Shown here: positions 1 through 7,934 of the stretch, one piece after another | How positions within the stretch are numbered: position 1 is the stretch's first letter | Layout of the letters: the number at the start of each line of letters is the position of its first letter | DNA from: Oribacterium sinus | GTDB taxonomy: Bacteria; Bacillota; Clostridia; Lachnospirales; Lachnospiraceae | Length of the DNA stretch: 64,000 nt | Reading direction: 5' to 3' | Assembly (NCBI RefSeq): GCF_014202695.1 | Contig: NZ_JACHHH010000009.1 | Coordinates: forward strand, 62,001 to 126,000 | Notes under the pieces: generated by a model | Told to the model about the DNA's origin: nothing | Database searches by the model: none | The model's input: only the letters and a program-made list of their open reading frames with translations | Made by a program: the position numbers and the translations under genes

Positions 1-1170
1 GAAAATCAGCCTGAGAAATCTACTGATACCTCAGAAAATAATGAAAAAGAACAGAAGAACAGCATAAATCAAGCTGTGACCGCTTCTGTAAAAAATATAG
101 CCTTATCCTATAATGAGGCCCTGTTCTTCCTGCAAGGACAGATTTTAAAGGAAGGGGATGATTCCGATATTCTCCTGGAAAGTCTTCCGGATTCTCTATT
201 GCTTAGCATTTTAGAAAATCTGGAGCAGGGAAGTCCCTCCACCGGAGAAGTAAAAAATATGGAAATCCTTTCCGTGAAAAAGGAGGCAATGGCTTATCGC
301 ATTCTACTCAACTTTATCAGCGAAAGCTTTCCGGAAGAGCAATATCGCTACTGCCTTGTAGCGGAAGATGCAGGAGAGCAGGGATTGACTTTCGCTGTCC
401 AAAATATGGCGGAAGCAAGTGCGGAAGAAAAGAGCAAGATAGAAAGTCTGGCCCAGGCACTGCAAGAGGAAACAGCCGGACAGGCGGGGGAAGGAACTGA
501 AGCAAATGGAGGTGGACAGGCCATAGAGAGCGCTCCACAGACAGAAGCTGTACCCGCAGAAACGGAAGCCCCGGCAACACAGGCAGCAACAGAAGCAGTG
601 AATAACGCAAGTGCCAATAAAGGGACATGGAAAGAGAAGTTCTATGAGTTTGTAAAGAACGAACGTTACCGTAATGATGTGGATATATTTGATTGGGCTA
701 GTGCGATTATTGCTTTATATGACATTACCAATGACGGAGTTCCGGAATTACTGGTTGGTAACCAAAATGGATCCAGCTATAGCTATACTTGCTTCTACAG
801 AGCGACGGAAAATGGTGTACGAAAAATAGAAGGGAATATGAGTGTTTATTCCGGTACAGCTTATGCCGGATATAGTAAGAATAGAAACTATCCCGGTTTA
901 TTTGGAGGATTGTGGTTCCGTGGAAATGCTGACGATTATGAAACAGGACTGAATCGTATGTATTATTACTACTATGATGGCTCAAAAATTGATTCAACAG
1001 AAATAGCTACTTATACGTATACTGACGATGATGTAAGGCATGATGAACCGGTTACCACGGATGCCGCTTTGTATGCGGCTTATTTGGATAAAGGATATAT
1101 TGATTATATTCCTGCCCCGGATGCGTTAAAGATGGGCTGGGATAATTTCGTGAAAAAATATCCCTATTAA
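1..1170 (+). CDS. Secreted or anchored protein of unknown function, 5' end outside window
   Basis: The frame is open from base 1, so the true start and any signal peptide lie upstream; a GTG at 76 is in frame but has no ribosome site and should not be taken as the start. The visible 389 residues have a charged N-terminal half, a low-complexity linker rich in E, A, T and Q (about residues 165-225), and a folded C-terminal part rich in Y, D and N. The segment around 'YDITNDGVPELLV' looks like the Asp/Asn-rich (EF-hand or FG-GAP-like) stretch common in extracellular Lachnospiraceae proteins. The next gene starts 30 bp downstream behind its own AAGGAG. Function is not recognised. Confidence 0.75.
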   Translation, partial: ENQPEKSTDTSENNEKEQKNSINQAVTASVKNIALSYNEALFFLQGQILKEGDDSDILLESLPDSLLLSILENLEQGSPSTGEVKNMEILSVKKEAMAYRILLNFISESFPEEQYRYCLVAEDAGEQGLTFAVQNMAEASAEEKSKIESLAQALQEETAGQAGEGTEANGGGQAIESAPQTEAVPAETEAPATQAATEAVNNASANKGTWKEKFYEFVKNERYRNDVDIFDWASAIIALYDITNDGVPELLVGNQNGSSYSYTCFYRATENGVRKIEGNMSVYSGTAYAGYSKNRNYPGLFGGLWFRGNADDYETGLNRMYYYYYDGSKIDSTEIATYTYTDDDVRHDEPVTTDAALYAAYLDKGYIDYIPAPDALKMGWDNFVKKYPY

Positions 1171-1200
1171 AGTGCTTTTCATGGAAAGAAGGAGTGTCCT

Positions 1201-2256
1201 ATGACGGAACAATTCAATGAAAATAAAAATATGGAAAACGCTTCTCCTGAAGAAGAGCAGATTTTCCCCGGAGCTTCATCTCCAAAAGTTGAACCGAGTA
1301 ATACCGAAACTAAACCGGGACAGTATATACCAGGGCTGGTAATTTTTGCTTTAGCAGTGATAGCAGGAGGTGGATTTCTACTGCTTCGTCCGAAAAATAA
1401 TGGGATAGATTTAAACGCTTACCTAAAAATTCAATCCGTAGGAGCTGATGGGCAGGGAGCTTTAGAGGCTGAAATTGATTGGGATGCTCTCTTGGAAAAA
1501 GAGAAGGAGAAAATTCATTATTCTAAAGAAGCGGAGGAAGGCTTTCTTCCCCTTCTTTATCCGGATGCCGTTGACTATGCCAAGAATATTATTATGCTAC
1601 CGGACTTTAGCAAAACTACGGATTTGAAAAATGGAGATACGGTCCAATATCATTGGGATTTTTCTGAAGAAAGTGTAAAGAATTTAGCTATTCCCCTTTC
1701 TCTTAAAGGCGGAAGCTATAAAGTATCCGGTTTAACAAAAGAGGATGAAAAGAAAGATTCTGATGCTACAGATCCAAATAAAGAAAAAGGTTCAGAGCAA
1801 GCTTCTTTGGCAGAAAATGAGAAGGAAAGCGCTATGGAGCAGTCAACTGTTTCTATGGAAATGCAGGCTGATGCAAACACTCAGGCCGATGCCAATGCTC
1901 AGCCCGGTGCCAACGTACAGTCCGGTGCAGAGGGAGGCAATGCAGCTGTGCAAAATCCTGCTACAGGAGAATACCTTTATGCAGAAAGTGCAAGTCGTTT
2001 GCTAAGTACTGCGGATGTCTCGAACTTCCAGGCGCAGTATCCAAACAGTATATTTCCCGGAGAGAGAAGTATTACCCAAATGATTATCAATGAAATGTAT
2101 GCCCGCCACGGCTACATTTTCAAAGATCAGGCTCTAACGGATTATTTTGCGCAGAAGAGCTGGTACACCCCAAGAACTGCCGATATGGAAGAAATCTATC
2201 CGGTAATGAATGCTGTGGAACAGGCAAATGTTACGCTTCTTAGAACATACTCTTAA
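1201..2256 (+). CDS. Membrane-anchored YARHG-domain protein
   Basis: A 351-residue protein with an acidic cytoplasmic-looking N-terminus, one hydrophobic segment at about residues 43-62, an extracellular stretch, a low-complexity linker, and a C-terminal YARHG domain in which MYARHG is at residues 299-304. YARHG is a small extracytoplasmic domain of unknown role, often found with cell-wall proteins. The linker holds a six-residue tandem repeat (QADANT/QADANA/QPGANV/QSGAEG, about residues 223-246), an 18-bp repeat at DNA level. Start ATG follows AAGGAG at good spacing. It lies between two other exported proteins and is probably co-transcribed with them. Confidence 0.75.
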   Translation: MTEQFNENKNMENASPEEEQIFPGASSPKVEPSNTETKPGQYIPGLVIFALAVIAGGGFLLLRPKNNGIDLNAYLKIQSVGADGQGALEAEIDWDALLEKEKEKIHYSKEAEEGFLPLLYPDAVDYAKNIIMLPDFSKTTDLKNGDTVQYHWDFSEESVKNLAIPLSLKGGSYKVSGLTKEDEKKDSDATDPNKEKGSEQASLAENEKESAMEQSTVSMEMQADANTQADANAQPGANVQSGAEGGNAAVQNPATGEYLYAESASRLLSTADVSNFQAQYPNSIFPGERSITQMIINEMYARHGYIFKDQALTDYFAQKSWYTPRTADMEEIYPVMNAVEQANVTLLRTYS

Positions 2257-2277
2257 ATAGAGAAAATGGAGGGGAAT

Positions 2278-3069
2278 GTGAAAAAAAGATTTTTAAGTAT
2301 AGTGTGGCTCAGTATTTTATTAGCCACTTTATTTTCCGGAATCAGCTTTGCCGGCACTTGGGTGAAAACCGGAAGCATATGGCGCTATCGGGTGGGAAAG
2401 CATTTTTATAGAAACCAATGGGCAGAAATTGACGGAGAATGGTACTACTTTAAACCCACCGGCTCCATGGCAAAACAGGAGTGGGTGGAGCAACAGGGAA
2501 GCTGGTACTATCTTTTGCCTAATGGTACCATGGCAAAAAATCAATGGATTGAGGACTACTATCTCTTGGGAGATGGATCCATGGCGAAAAATCAAGAGAT
2601 TGATGGAAAGTATCTTGGAGAAGATGGAAAGAGAGACCAGGCTCAAGAGCAAGCCATGGCAGAGGCGGCAAGGCAGGCCAAGATTCAGGAGGCGAAGAAT
2701 AAGGGGTATGTGCCTATTCAAGGAAAGATTGGTATTTGGACATATTATGACTGGAGAAAAGCTGGTCATGATGTTAATTTGCTTGCTAATTATTCCATGG
2801 ATTCACTAAGACATTATTTTGGAATAATTGATTTTACGAAACCGGAAAGGCTATGGATGAATCGAGCAGATGGTGATCCAAGTGAATATGTTTATCTGAA
2901 AGGTCTTGATTTTTATCCGGATTCTTCTATGCGATCTTATCTAATGCCATATAATGGCAAGACAGTGTATTTAGTATTTGAAAATAACTTTTGGAGACAA
3001 TCTGATGCATCTGCTCCGGCAGAAGAAAATTATCTTGTTACAGGAGAGCCTTTATATGTCATTGAGTAA
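2278..3069 (+). CDS. Secreted protein with cell-wall/glucan-binding repeats
   Basis: The protein begins with a typical signal peptide (K-K-R then a hydrophobic run ending near SFAG). Residues about 25-105 carry choline/glucan-binding-type repeats, recognised by WYYF/WYYL followed by P-x-G-x-M-A-K and a W. The third repeat is degenerate and lacks its WYY core. The remaining ~150 residues are unrecognised. I chose the GTG start because GGAGGGG lies just before it; an ATG 12 bp upstream at 2266 overlaps that site. It is 21 bp after the YARHG gene, so these are likely one operon for cell-surface proteins. Confidence 0.7.
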   Translation: MKKRFLSIVWLSILLATLFSGISFAGTWVKTGSIWRYRVGKHFYRNQWAEIDGEWYYFKPTGSMAKQEWVEQQGSWYYLLPNGTMAKNQWIEDYYLLGDGSMAKNQEIDGKYLGEDGKRDQAQEQAMAEAARQAKIQEAKNKGYVPIQGKIGIWTYYDWRKAGHDVNLLANYSMDSLRHYFGIIDFTKPERLWMNRADGDPSEYVYLKGLDFYPDSSMRSYLMPYNGKTVYLVFENNFWRQSDASAPAEENYLVTGEPLYVIE

Positions 3070-3126
3070 ACTCTAATATGTAGCTTTTTGACAGAAATAG
3101 TAGATTAATTTTATATATAAAAATGA

Positions 3127-3163
3127 CCCCGAATGAACAGAATCATTTTCTAAACATTCGGGG
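3127..3163. terminator. Hairpin between convergent genes
   Basis: CCCCGAATG (3127-3135) pairs perfectly with CATTCGGGG (3155-3163) around a 19-nt loop. It lies between the convergent ends of the surface-protein operon and the Rpn-type gene. No long T-run follows on either strand, so it is a plausible but imperfect terminator. Confidence 0.45.
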
Positions 3164-3193
3164 GGCTTACTTATATACAGTATATGAATTGTT

Positions 3194-4033
3194 TTATAAA
3201 TCAAATTCCAAAAGCAAGTTCTGCAAATATTCCTGGTCCACAGAAGCTTTTTTGATATCTTCAATTCTACCTTCTTCCGCCAGCAATCCCATTAGCTTCA
3301 TCGCTTTTTTATTAGCTAAACTTCCTTTTTCCATTCCTTTTTCCATTCCTTCTCTAAGGGCTTTTTGCCGGTATTGCTCTAAAAGAACATTCATTTCTTG
3401 ATCTCCTTTCTGATTAGCGTTGAAGCTTTTTAATACTTCTACTCTTTTGGATAAAATCGGGGAGTGCATCTTGCTTGTTTCTAAAGCATGAAAGTCTTCA
3501 GCCAATTTCCCTAAAGGGCTATTATCTATGTAAGAAGTATTGAAATAGATAATGTGAGATTCATCTGAAAATGGCTTTCCGGATTCTCTTATTATTCTTT
3601 CTACATGATAAATCTGCTGTTGACCGTGAAGTACATCTTTTGCTGTAATAAATATAACATAAGACTGAGGTAATTGTGTAAAATCATTTCCTCTTTTTAG
3701 AGAGTGCGTGTCTAATAAAGCGGCATGATAGCGGGCTCTTTTGGGTTGGGCTCCGGAGGTATTATTTTGAATTTCGATATTATAAATATTATTTGTCTCA
3801 TCTTCGCATAGACAATCTAAAATTAGGGAATGTCCATGGAGATTAGGAAGATTTTTTTGAAGAATCTGTTTTTTGAGCTTTAATTTTGCATTATCCAGGA
3901 TTGTTTGAAGGATATATTCCGTACATTTGCTATCCTGCAAAACGACCTTCATAAACAGATCATCCATTAATGTGAGAGAGGAAATGATTTTTTGCTTTTC
4001 GGTAGAGTCATAATTGACTTTAAATGTGGACAT
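3194..4033 (-). CDS. Rpn-family PD-(D/E)XK nuclease / putative transposase
   Basis: A 279-residue protein of the recombination-promoting nuclease (PD-(D/E)XK transposase-like, Rpn) family. Hallmarks seen are the N-terminal 'LMDDLFMKVVL' segment, the catalytic-looking L-D-C..(Y)NIEIQN strand (D and E-x-Q of the PD-(D/E)XK core), the R-A-R-Y-H-A-A-L-L-D stretch and the 'SYVIFI' strand. The C-terminus is a charged helical tail with the usual E-G-M-E-K-G repeats. AAGGAG precedes the ATG. Such genes are often multicopy and stand alone; no terminal inverted repeats are visible here. Rpn proteins are linked to recombination and in some cases to phage defence. Confidence 0.85.
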   Translation of the reverse strand: MSTFKVNYDSTEKQKIISSLTLMDDLFMKVVLQDSKCTEYILQTILDNAKLKLKKQILQKNLPNLHGHSLILDCLCEDETNNIYNIEIQNNTSGAQPKRARYHAALLDTHSLKRGNDFTQLPQSYVIFITAKDVLHGQQQIYHVERIIRESGKPFSDESHIIYFNTSYIDNSPLGKLAEDFHALETSKMHSPILSKRVEVLKSFNANQKGDQEMNVLLEQYRQKALREGMEKGMEKGSLANKKAMKLMGLLAEEGRIEDIKKASVDQEYLQNLLLEFDL

Positions 4034-4447
4034 AAGAATCTCCTTGTAAGAATGAGAATTTTCAGAATGAAGAAATTAGATTTTCTAATAGTATAATTCG
4101 AATATTCCAAATCTCCTATACTCCACATTCGGATAATATCCGTAAACGGAGTAGAATTTTCTATTTGTAAGAGCTCGCATGCATTTGCAAGAAAGAGGCT
4201 CATAAGACATAATCAGGAGCATAAAAAAGAAAGACCGATAATCCGGCGAACACCGGTTTATCGGTCTCTAAATACATCTTGGAAGTCCTTTTCCAATTAC
4301 GTTTACTGGACTCTTTTTTAACTTGAAATTCCATAGTTTTATTGATGCTTCTCATAATTTATATTTAAGAAGTGTTTTTATCGATGGAATTAAGTCTTTC
4401 CATATCAAAGCGGATAAATAAATATAAACGTATATTCTTAGCTTTAC
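4034..4447. other. Intergenic region without a supported gene
   Basis: A short minus-strand frame at 3967-4203 overlaps the Rpn gene start and has no ribosome site or recognisable sequence, so I do not call it. The region contains one clear hairpin (4224-4267, listed separately); A+T-rich sequence follows up to the end of the kinase gene. Confidence 0.5.
4224..4267 (-). terminator. Rho-independent terminator for the kinase-rpiB operon
   Basis: Reading the minus strand, AGACCGATAA..CCGG pairs with CCGG..TTATCGGTCT (4232-4267) and is followed directly by a T-rich run (TTCTTTTTT, down to about 4224). It lies 180 bp beyond the stop codon of the FGGY kinase, in the right orientation to end that operon. 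Confidence 0.7.
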
Positions 4448-6049
4448 TTAACTCATATATTTTGCTAGAGCATCCTCAATAGGTAAGCCACGAATATATC
4501 TTTGATAAAATGTGTTAAAACCCGCTACCATTTCAGGATCTGGATCTACTGTAACAATGTCTTGTTGTTTAAATACATCTTGATCAACCCAGTTATCTAA
4601 AGATTTGTTTGTATTATGTTCTTTTATGGCATATGTATATGCAGCAAGAACCGCTATACCCCAGGCACCTCCAAATGATGCTGTTGGTGTTACAGAAATA
4701 GGGGTATTCATAGCTGCAGCTAGAATATCTTGTGCTACATGGGGGGTTTTAAAAATTCCACCGTGAGCCATAATGCGGTTAAAAGTTAGTTTTTCATTTA
4801 TTTGTAGTATTTCCATTCCAAATTTCAAACCGGCAAATGCTGTAAATAAATGTGAACGCATAAGGTTCCCTAGAGTGAAATTACTATTAAAAGAACGTGT
4901 TAGCAATGGCCTTCCATCATCAACTCCAATAATTGGTTCGCCTGAATAGAAGTTATATGCTAATAGGCCGCCACAATCTGCGTCTCCTTTTATAGCTTTA
5001 TGAAACAGTAAAGAATAGAGTTCTGTAGATGAAATTGTGTGGCCTATTGCTTCAGCAAATTCTTCAAAAATATGAACCCATGCATTGAGGTCGGCAGTAC
5101 AGTGATTACAATGTATGTTGGCGGCAAGATGACCTGCTGGCGTTGCATTTATATCGATTTGAGGATATACCGCTGAAAGTGACTTTTCTAAAATTAACAT
5201 TGCAAAGTCAGAGGTTCCAGCCGAAATGTTTCCGGTTTTAGGGCTTAGTGAATTCGTAGCAACCATCCCAGTCGATGTATCGCCTTCCGGAGGGCAGAAT
5301 AGAATATTAGACTTGAGATCTCCCGTAGGGTCTAATATTAGAGCACCATTTGCGGTGAGCTTCCCTGCTTCTGAGCCGGCAAGAAGAACTTTGGGTAAAA
5401 TATCTTGGAGGCGCCAAGTTACAGAATGTTCACTAATAAGCGTATTAAATGCTTGAATCATGTCGGCATCATAAGTCTTATGAGAAAAATTAATTGGAAA
5501 CATTCCTGAGGCATCACCAATTCCCAAAACTTTTTCTCCGGTCAAAATCCAGTGGATATATCCGGACAATGTTGTCATGAAAGTAATATCTGGAATATGA
5601 TTTTCTTTTCGCAGAATTGACTGATAAAGATGCGCAATGCTCCAACGCTGAGGAATATTGTAATGAAACAATCCTGTTAAAAATACGGAGGCTTCCTTGG
5701 TCATGGTATTCCGCCATGTTCTATACGGTGTAAGAAGATTTCCGTCTTTCCCAAAAATGAGATAGCCATGCATCATGCCACTTATTCCAATTGCTTTGAA
5801 TCCGCGAATAATAACACCATACTTATTTTTAACTTTTTCTTTTAAGTTGGCATATGCTTTTTGAAGTCCAAAAACAGATTCCTCTAATTTATATGTCCAA
5901 ATATCATTTTCATAATTACTTGCCCATGAAAAAGTGCCCTCCTCAATGGGGTGGTTGTTAAGATCATTAAGAACAGCCTTTATTGTTGTTGATCCTAATT
6001 CAATACCAAGAAATATATCCTCATTCTCTATTTGTCTCTTAATATCCAT
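4448..6049 (-). CDS. FGGY-family carbohydrate kinase (xylulokinase-like)
   Basis: A 533-residue kinase of the FGGY family, which phosphorylates ketoses, polyols and similar sugars with ATP in the cytoplasm. The N-terminal phosphate-binding motif is G-I-E-L-G-S-T-T-I-K (residues 15-24), followed by 'GISGMMHGYL' as in xylulokinase-type enzymes, and the C-terminal domain carries 'MAHGGIFK' and 'GGAWGIAVLAAY' (ATP-site glycines). Length fits the longer FGGY subgroup. It starts 21 bp after the RpiB-like gene and is co-transcribed with it. With a neighbouring ketose 3-epimerase and ribose-type importer, the substrate is probably a rare ketohexose or its epimer; the exact sugar cannot be read from sequence. 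Confidence 0.85.
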   Translation of the reverse strand: MDIKRQIENEDIFLGIELGSTTIKAVLNDLNNHPIEEGTFSWASNYENDIWTYKLEESVFGLQKAYANLKEKVKNKYGVIIRGFKAIGISGMMHGYLIFGKDGNLLTPYRTWRNTMTKEASVFLTGLFHYNIPQRWSIAHLYQSILRKENHIPDITFMTTLSGYIHWILTGEKVLGIGDASGMFPINFSHKTYDADMIQAFNTLISEHSVTWRLQDILPKVLLAGSEAGKLTANGALILDPTGDLKSNILFCPPEGDTSTGMVATNSLSPKTGNISAGTSDFAMLILEKSLSAVYPQIDINATPAGHLAANIHCNHCTADLNAWVHIFEEFAEAIGHTISSTELYSLLFHKAIKGDADCGGLLAYNFYSGEPIIGVDDGRPLLTRSFNSNFTLGNLMRSHLFTAFAGLKFGMEILQINEKLTFNRIMAHGGIFKTPHVAQDILAAAMNTPISVTPTASFGGAWGIAVLAAYTYAIKEHNTNKSLDNWVDQDVFKQQDIVTVDPDPEMVAGFNTFYQRYIRGLPIEDALAKYMS

Positions 6050-6070
6050 TTGCTAAGCGACCTCACTTAT

Positions 6071-6553
6071 CTATTCAAAAACCGTTTTCTCGAATTCGAC
6101 CAGTTGATCAAATTCATGCTCTACAATTTTTGCAACATTGGGGGATAAACCAGACATATGTTCTTGTTCTAGCCAAGCATCAGCCATGATTCGGCCCATT
6201 TCCTCCCCGACGATAAATCCACCTAGACAGAGTACGTTTGTATTGTTTACTTGGCGAGCTCGTCTAGCTTGGTAAACGCTCTCGCAAAGTGCTGCATAGA
6301 TTCCTTTATGCTTGTTGCAAATAATACTAACCCCCATTCCGGTTCCACAGATTGCAATTCCTCTATCGAATTTTTGTGATTGTACTCCTTGGGCAACTTT
6401 TTTTGCTACATCTTGAAAAAAAATAGGAGCATCATAATCAACATCTGTTATGTCATATCCCTCTTCAATTAGGTGATCTCGAATTGCATTTTTTAATGAA
6501 AAGCCACCAGGATCTCCTCCTATAATTATGTGTTTTACGTTAGGATTTTTCAC
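6071..6553 (-). CDS. RpiB/LacAB-family sugar-phosphate isomerase
   Basis: A 160-residue protein of the RpiB/LacAB family, which interconverts aldose and ketose phosphates (ribose-5-P/ribulose-5-P, or allose-6-P/allulose-6-P, or galactose-6-P/tagatose-6-P). The catalytic cysteine loop reads A-I-C-G-T-G-M-G-V-S-I and the phosphate region A-R-R-A-R-Q-V-N-N-T-N-V-L. I chose GTG at 6553 because AAGGAGG (6566-6560) ends 6 nt before it; an upstream TTG directly abuts that site. It is first in an operon with the FGGY kinase, divergent from the LacI gene. Since no ordinary ribose kinase is nearby, allose/allulose-phosphate activity is more likely than a housekeeping ribose role, but this is inference. 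Confidence 0.85.
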   Translation of the reverse strand: MKNPNVKHIIIGGDPGGFSLKNAIRDHLIEEGYDITDVDYDAPIFFQDVAKKVAQGVQSQKFDRGIAICGTGMGVSIICNKHKGIYAALCESVYQARRARQVNNTNVLCLGGFIVGEEMGRIMADAWLEQEHMSGLSPNVAKIVEHEFDQLVEFEKTVFE

Positions 6554-6615
6554 ATTCAACCTCCTTAGATATAATAAATTATTTCAAGCGTTCAGAAGCA
6601 ATAGACTAAAAAATA

Positions 6616-6665
6616 TGAAACCAGTTACATATATATTATTTAATTCATATCAAGATTTTAGTCAA
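6616..6665 (-). promoter_or_regulatory. Promoter and LacI/cre-type operator of the rpiB-kinase operon
   Basis: On the minus strand TTGACT (6665-6660), 17 nt, TAAATA (6642-6637). Just downstream is the 14-bp near-palindrome TGTAACTGGTTTCA (minus reading, 6629-6616). It matches the operator in front of the divergent LacI gene at 12 of 14 positions and differs from the CcpA cre consensus at one position. It lies over the expected transcription start, so a bound repressor would block transcription. Confidence 0.65.
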
Positions 6666-6787
6666 TAAAAAGTTACACACTATGCTTATAAAATAAAAAA
6701 TATACATTATATGAAGGACATTATGAACAATACATGCCAAAGAATATAGGCAAATAGTACAAAATAATCAATGACAAAAGGTTTTTG

Positions 6788-6838
6788 TTGACAAAAAAGT
6801 AAAAAAGCAATAATCTCTAGTTGATGTAACCGATTTCA
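6788..6838 (+). promoter_or_regulatory. Promoter and LacI/cre-type operator of the lacI-ABC operon
   Basis: TTGACA (6788-6793), 17 nt, TAATCT (6811-6816), then the operator TGTAACCGATTTCA (6825-6838) at the expected start of transcription. The 14-mer fits the cre consensus TGWAANCGNTNWCA at every position, so CcpA could bind as well as the local LacI-type protein; an almost identical site serves the divergent operon. Confidence 0.7.
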
Positions 6839-6854
6839 TAAAAAAGGAAATGAG

Positions 6855-7868
6855 ATGGCAATTAAAAAATTTACGATTAATGATATAGCACAGGAGGCAA
6901 AGGTTTCGAAAACAACGGTTTCTCGTGTAATGAATTGCCCTGAGAAGGTAAATGATATTACTAGAAAAAAAATTGAAAAAATAATGAAAAAACGGAAGTA
7001 TGTACCATCTCAGAACGCTAGAAATCTATCCATGCAATTAAGTACCACTATCGGAGTTATAATTCCTGAAATTGATAATCCATTCTGGGGGGCTGTATTG
7101 CGTTGTATTGCGAAGAAACTGGATGAACGAAAGATGACATTTATCTGTTTTAGCGCATATGATGATGCAAAAAAAGATACGCTAGCTTTGGAAAGATTTA
7201 AAGAAATTGGAGTTGCTGGTTTGCTATACACGCCTGCGATAGACTATTCTTCTCAAAGCGAGATTATATCTCTTTTGCAACAGCTTGATGTACCTATAGT
7301 TGTAATGGATCGAGATGTAGAAGCACTTAAGATGTTTGACGGAGTTTTCTTTCGAGATCGTGAGGCGATATTCCAAGCCGCAGAAATCTTGATGGAGGCC
7401 GGGTGCAAAACCATTGGGATGATGAATGCCGATGTTTGTACTACATTGGGGCGTACAAGAAGACAGGGGTATGTCGATGCTTTAGATAAGCATAACATCA
7501 AATGTATTGATCAATATTATTATAATACAGTGGATTATTTTACAGAAAGTGCATATCGAGTGGCAATGGAGATGCTGGATTCAGGTGAGATGCCAGATGG
7601 AATGATAACTGGCAATAATAGTATTAGTCTTGGATTATTGAAGGCATTGAAAAAACATGGAATGCACTGGAATAGGGAAATTCGGTGTATCAGTCTTGAT
7701 AAGATTGAACCCATGGATATTATTTTGGATAATTTTGATTATATTGATAGACCACCGGAAGAAATAGGTAATTCAGCCATTAATCTTCTTATTGAAAAGA
7801 TTGCATTTCCGAAATCCGAAACTCGGCATGTTTATCTTACGCCCAAGATATGTATTCAAAATCTATGA
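6855..7868 (+). CDS. LacI/GalR-family transcriptional regulator of the rare-sugar locus
   Basis: A 337-residue regulator with the classic N-terminal helix-turn-helix (T-I-N-D-I-A-Q-E-A-K-V-S-K-T-T-V-S-R-V-M-N, residues 7-27), the hinge-helix region 'SQNARNLS', and a periplasmic-binding-protein-like sensor domain (from about residue 60, 'TTIGVIIPEIDNPFWG'). AAAGGA precedes the ATG. It is the first gene of the importer operon, and faces the kinase operon across a region with two matching operators, so it probably senses the imported sugar or its phosphate and represses both directions. Its 3' end is followed by a weak hairpin before the binding-protein gene. Confidence 0.9.
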   Translation: MAIKKFTINDIAQEAKVSKTTVSRVMNCPEKVNDITRKKIEKIMKKRKYVPSQNARNLSMQLSTTIGVIIPEIDNPFWGAVLRCIAKKLDERKMTFICFSAYDDAKKDTLALERFKEIGVAGLLYTPAIDYSSQSEIISLLQQLDVPIVVMDRDVEALKMFDGVFFRDREAIFQAAEILMEAGCKTIGMMNADVCTTLGRTRRQGYVDALDKHNIKCIDQYYYNTVDYFTESAYRVAMEMLDSGEMPDGMITGNNSISLGLLKALKKHGMHWNREIRCISLDKIEPMDIILDNFDYIDRPPEEIGNSAINLLIEKIAFPKSETRHVYLTPKICIQNL

Positions 7869-7885
7869 TTGTTCTTGTTAACTAG

Positions 7886-7907
7886 TTTTTGCTAAGAATA
7901 GCAAAAA
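7886..7907. other. Short A/T hairpin between lacI and the binding-protein gene
   Basis: TTTTTGCTA (7886-7894) pairs with TAGCAAAAA (7899-7907) around AGAA. It may reduce read-through from lacI or protect the 5' end of the downstream message. The stem is A/T-rich, so function is uncertain. Confidence 0.35.
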
Positions 7908-7934
7908 TTCATTTATAACTTTAAGGAGGAAACT

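Noticed and set aside
3967-4203. 78-codon minus-strand frame upstream of the Rpn-type gene
   Set aside because: It overlaps the Rpn start, lacks a ribosome site and has no recognisable sequence.
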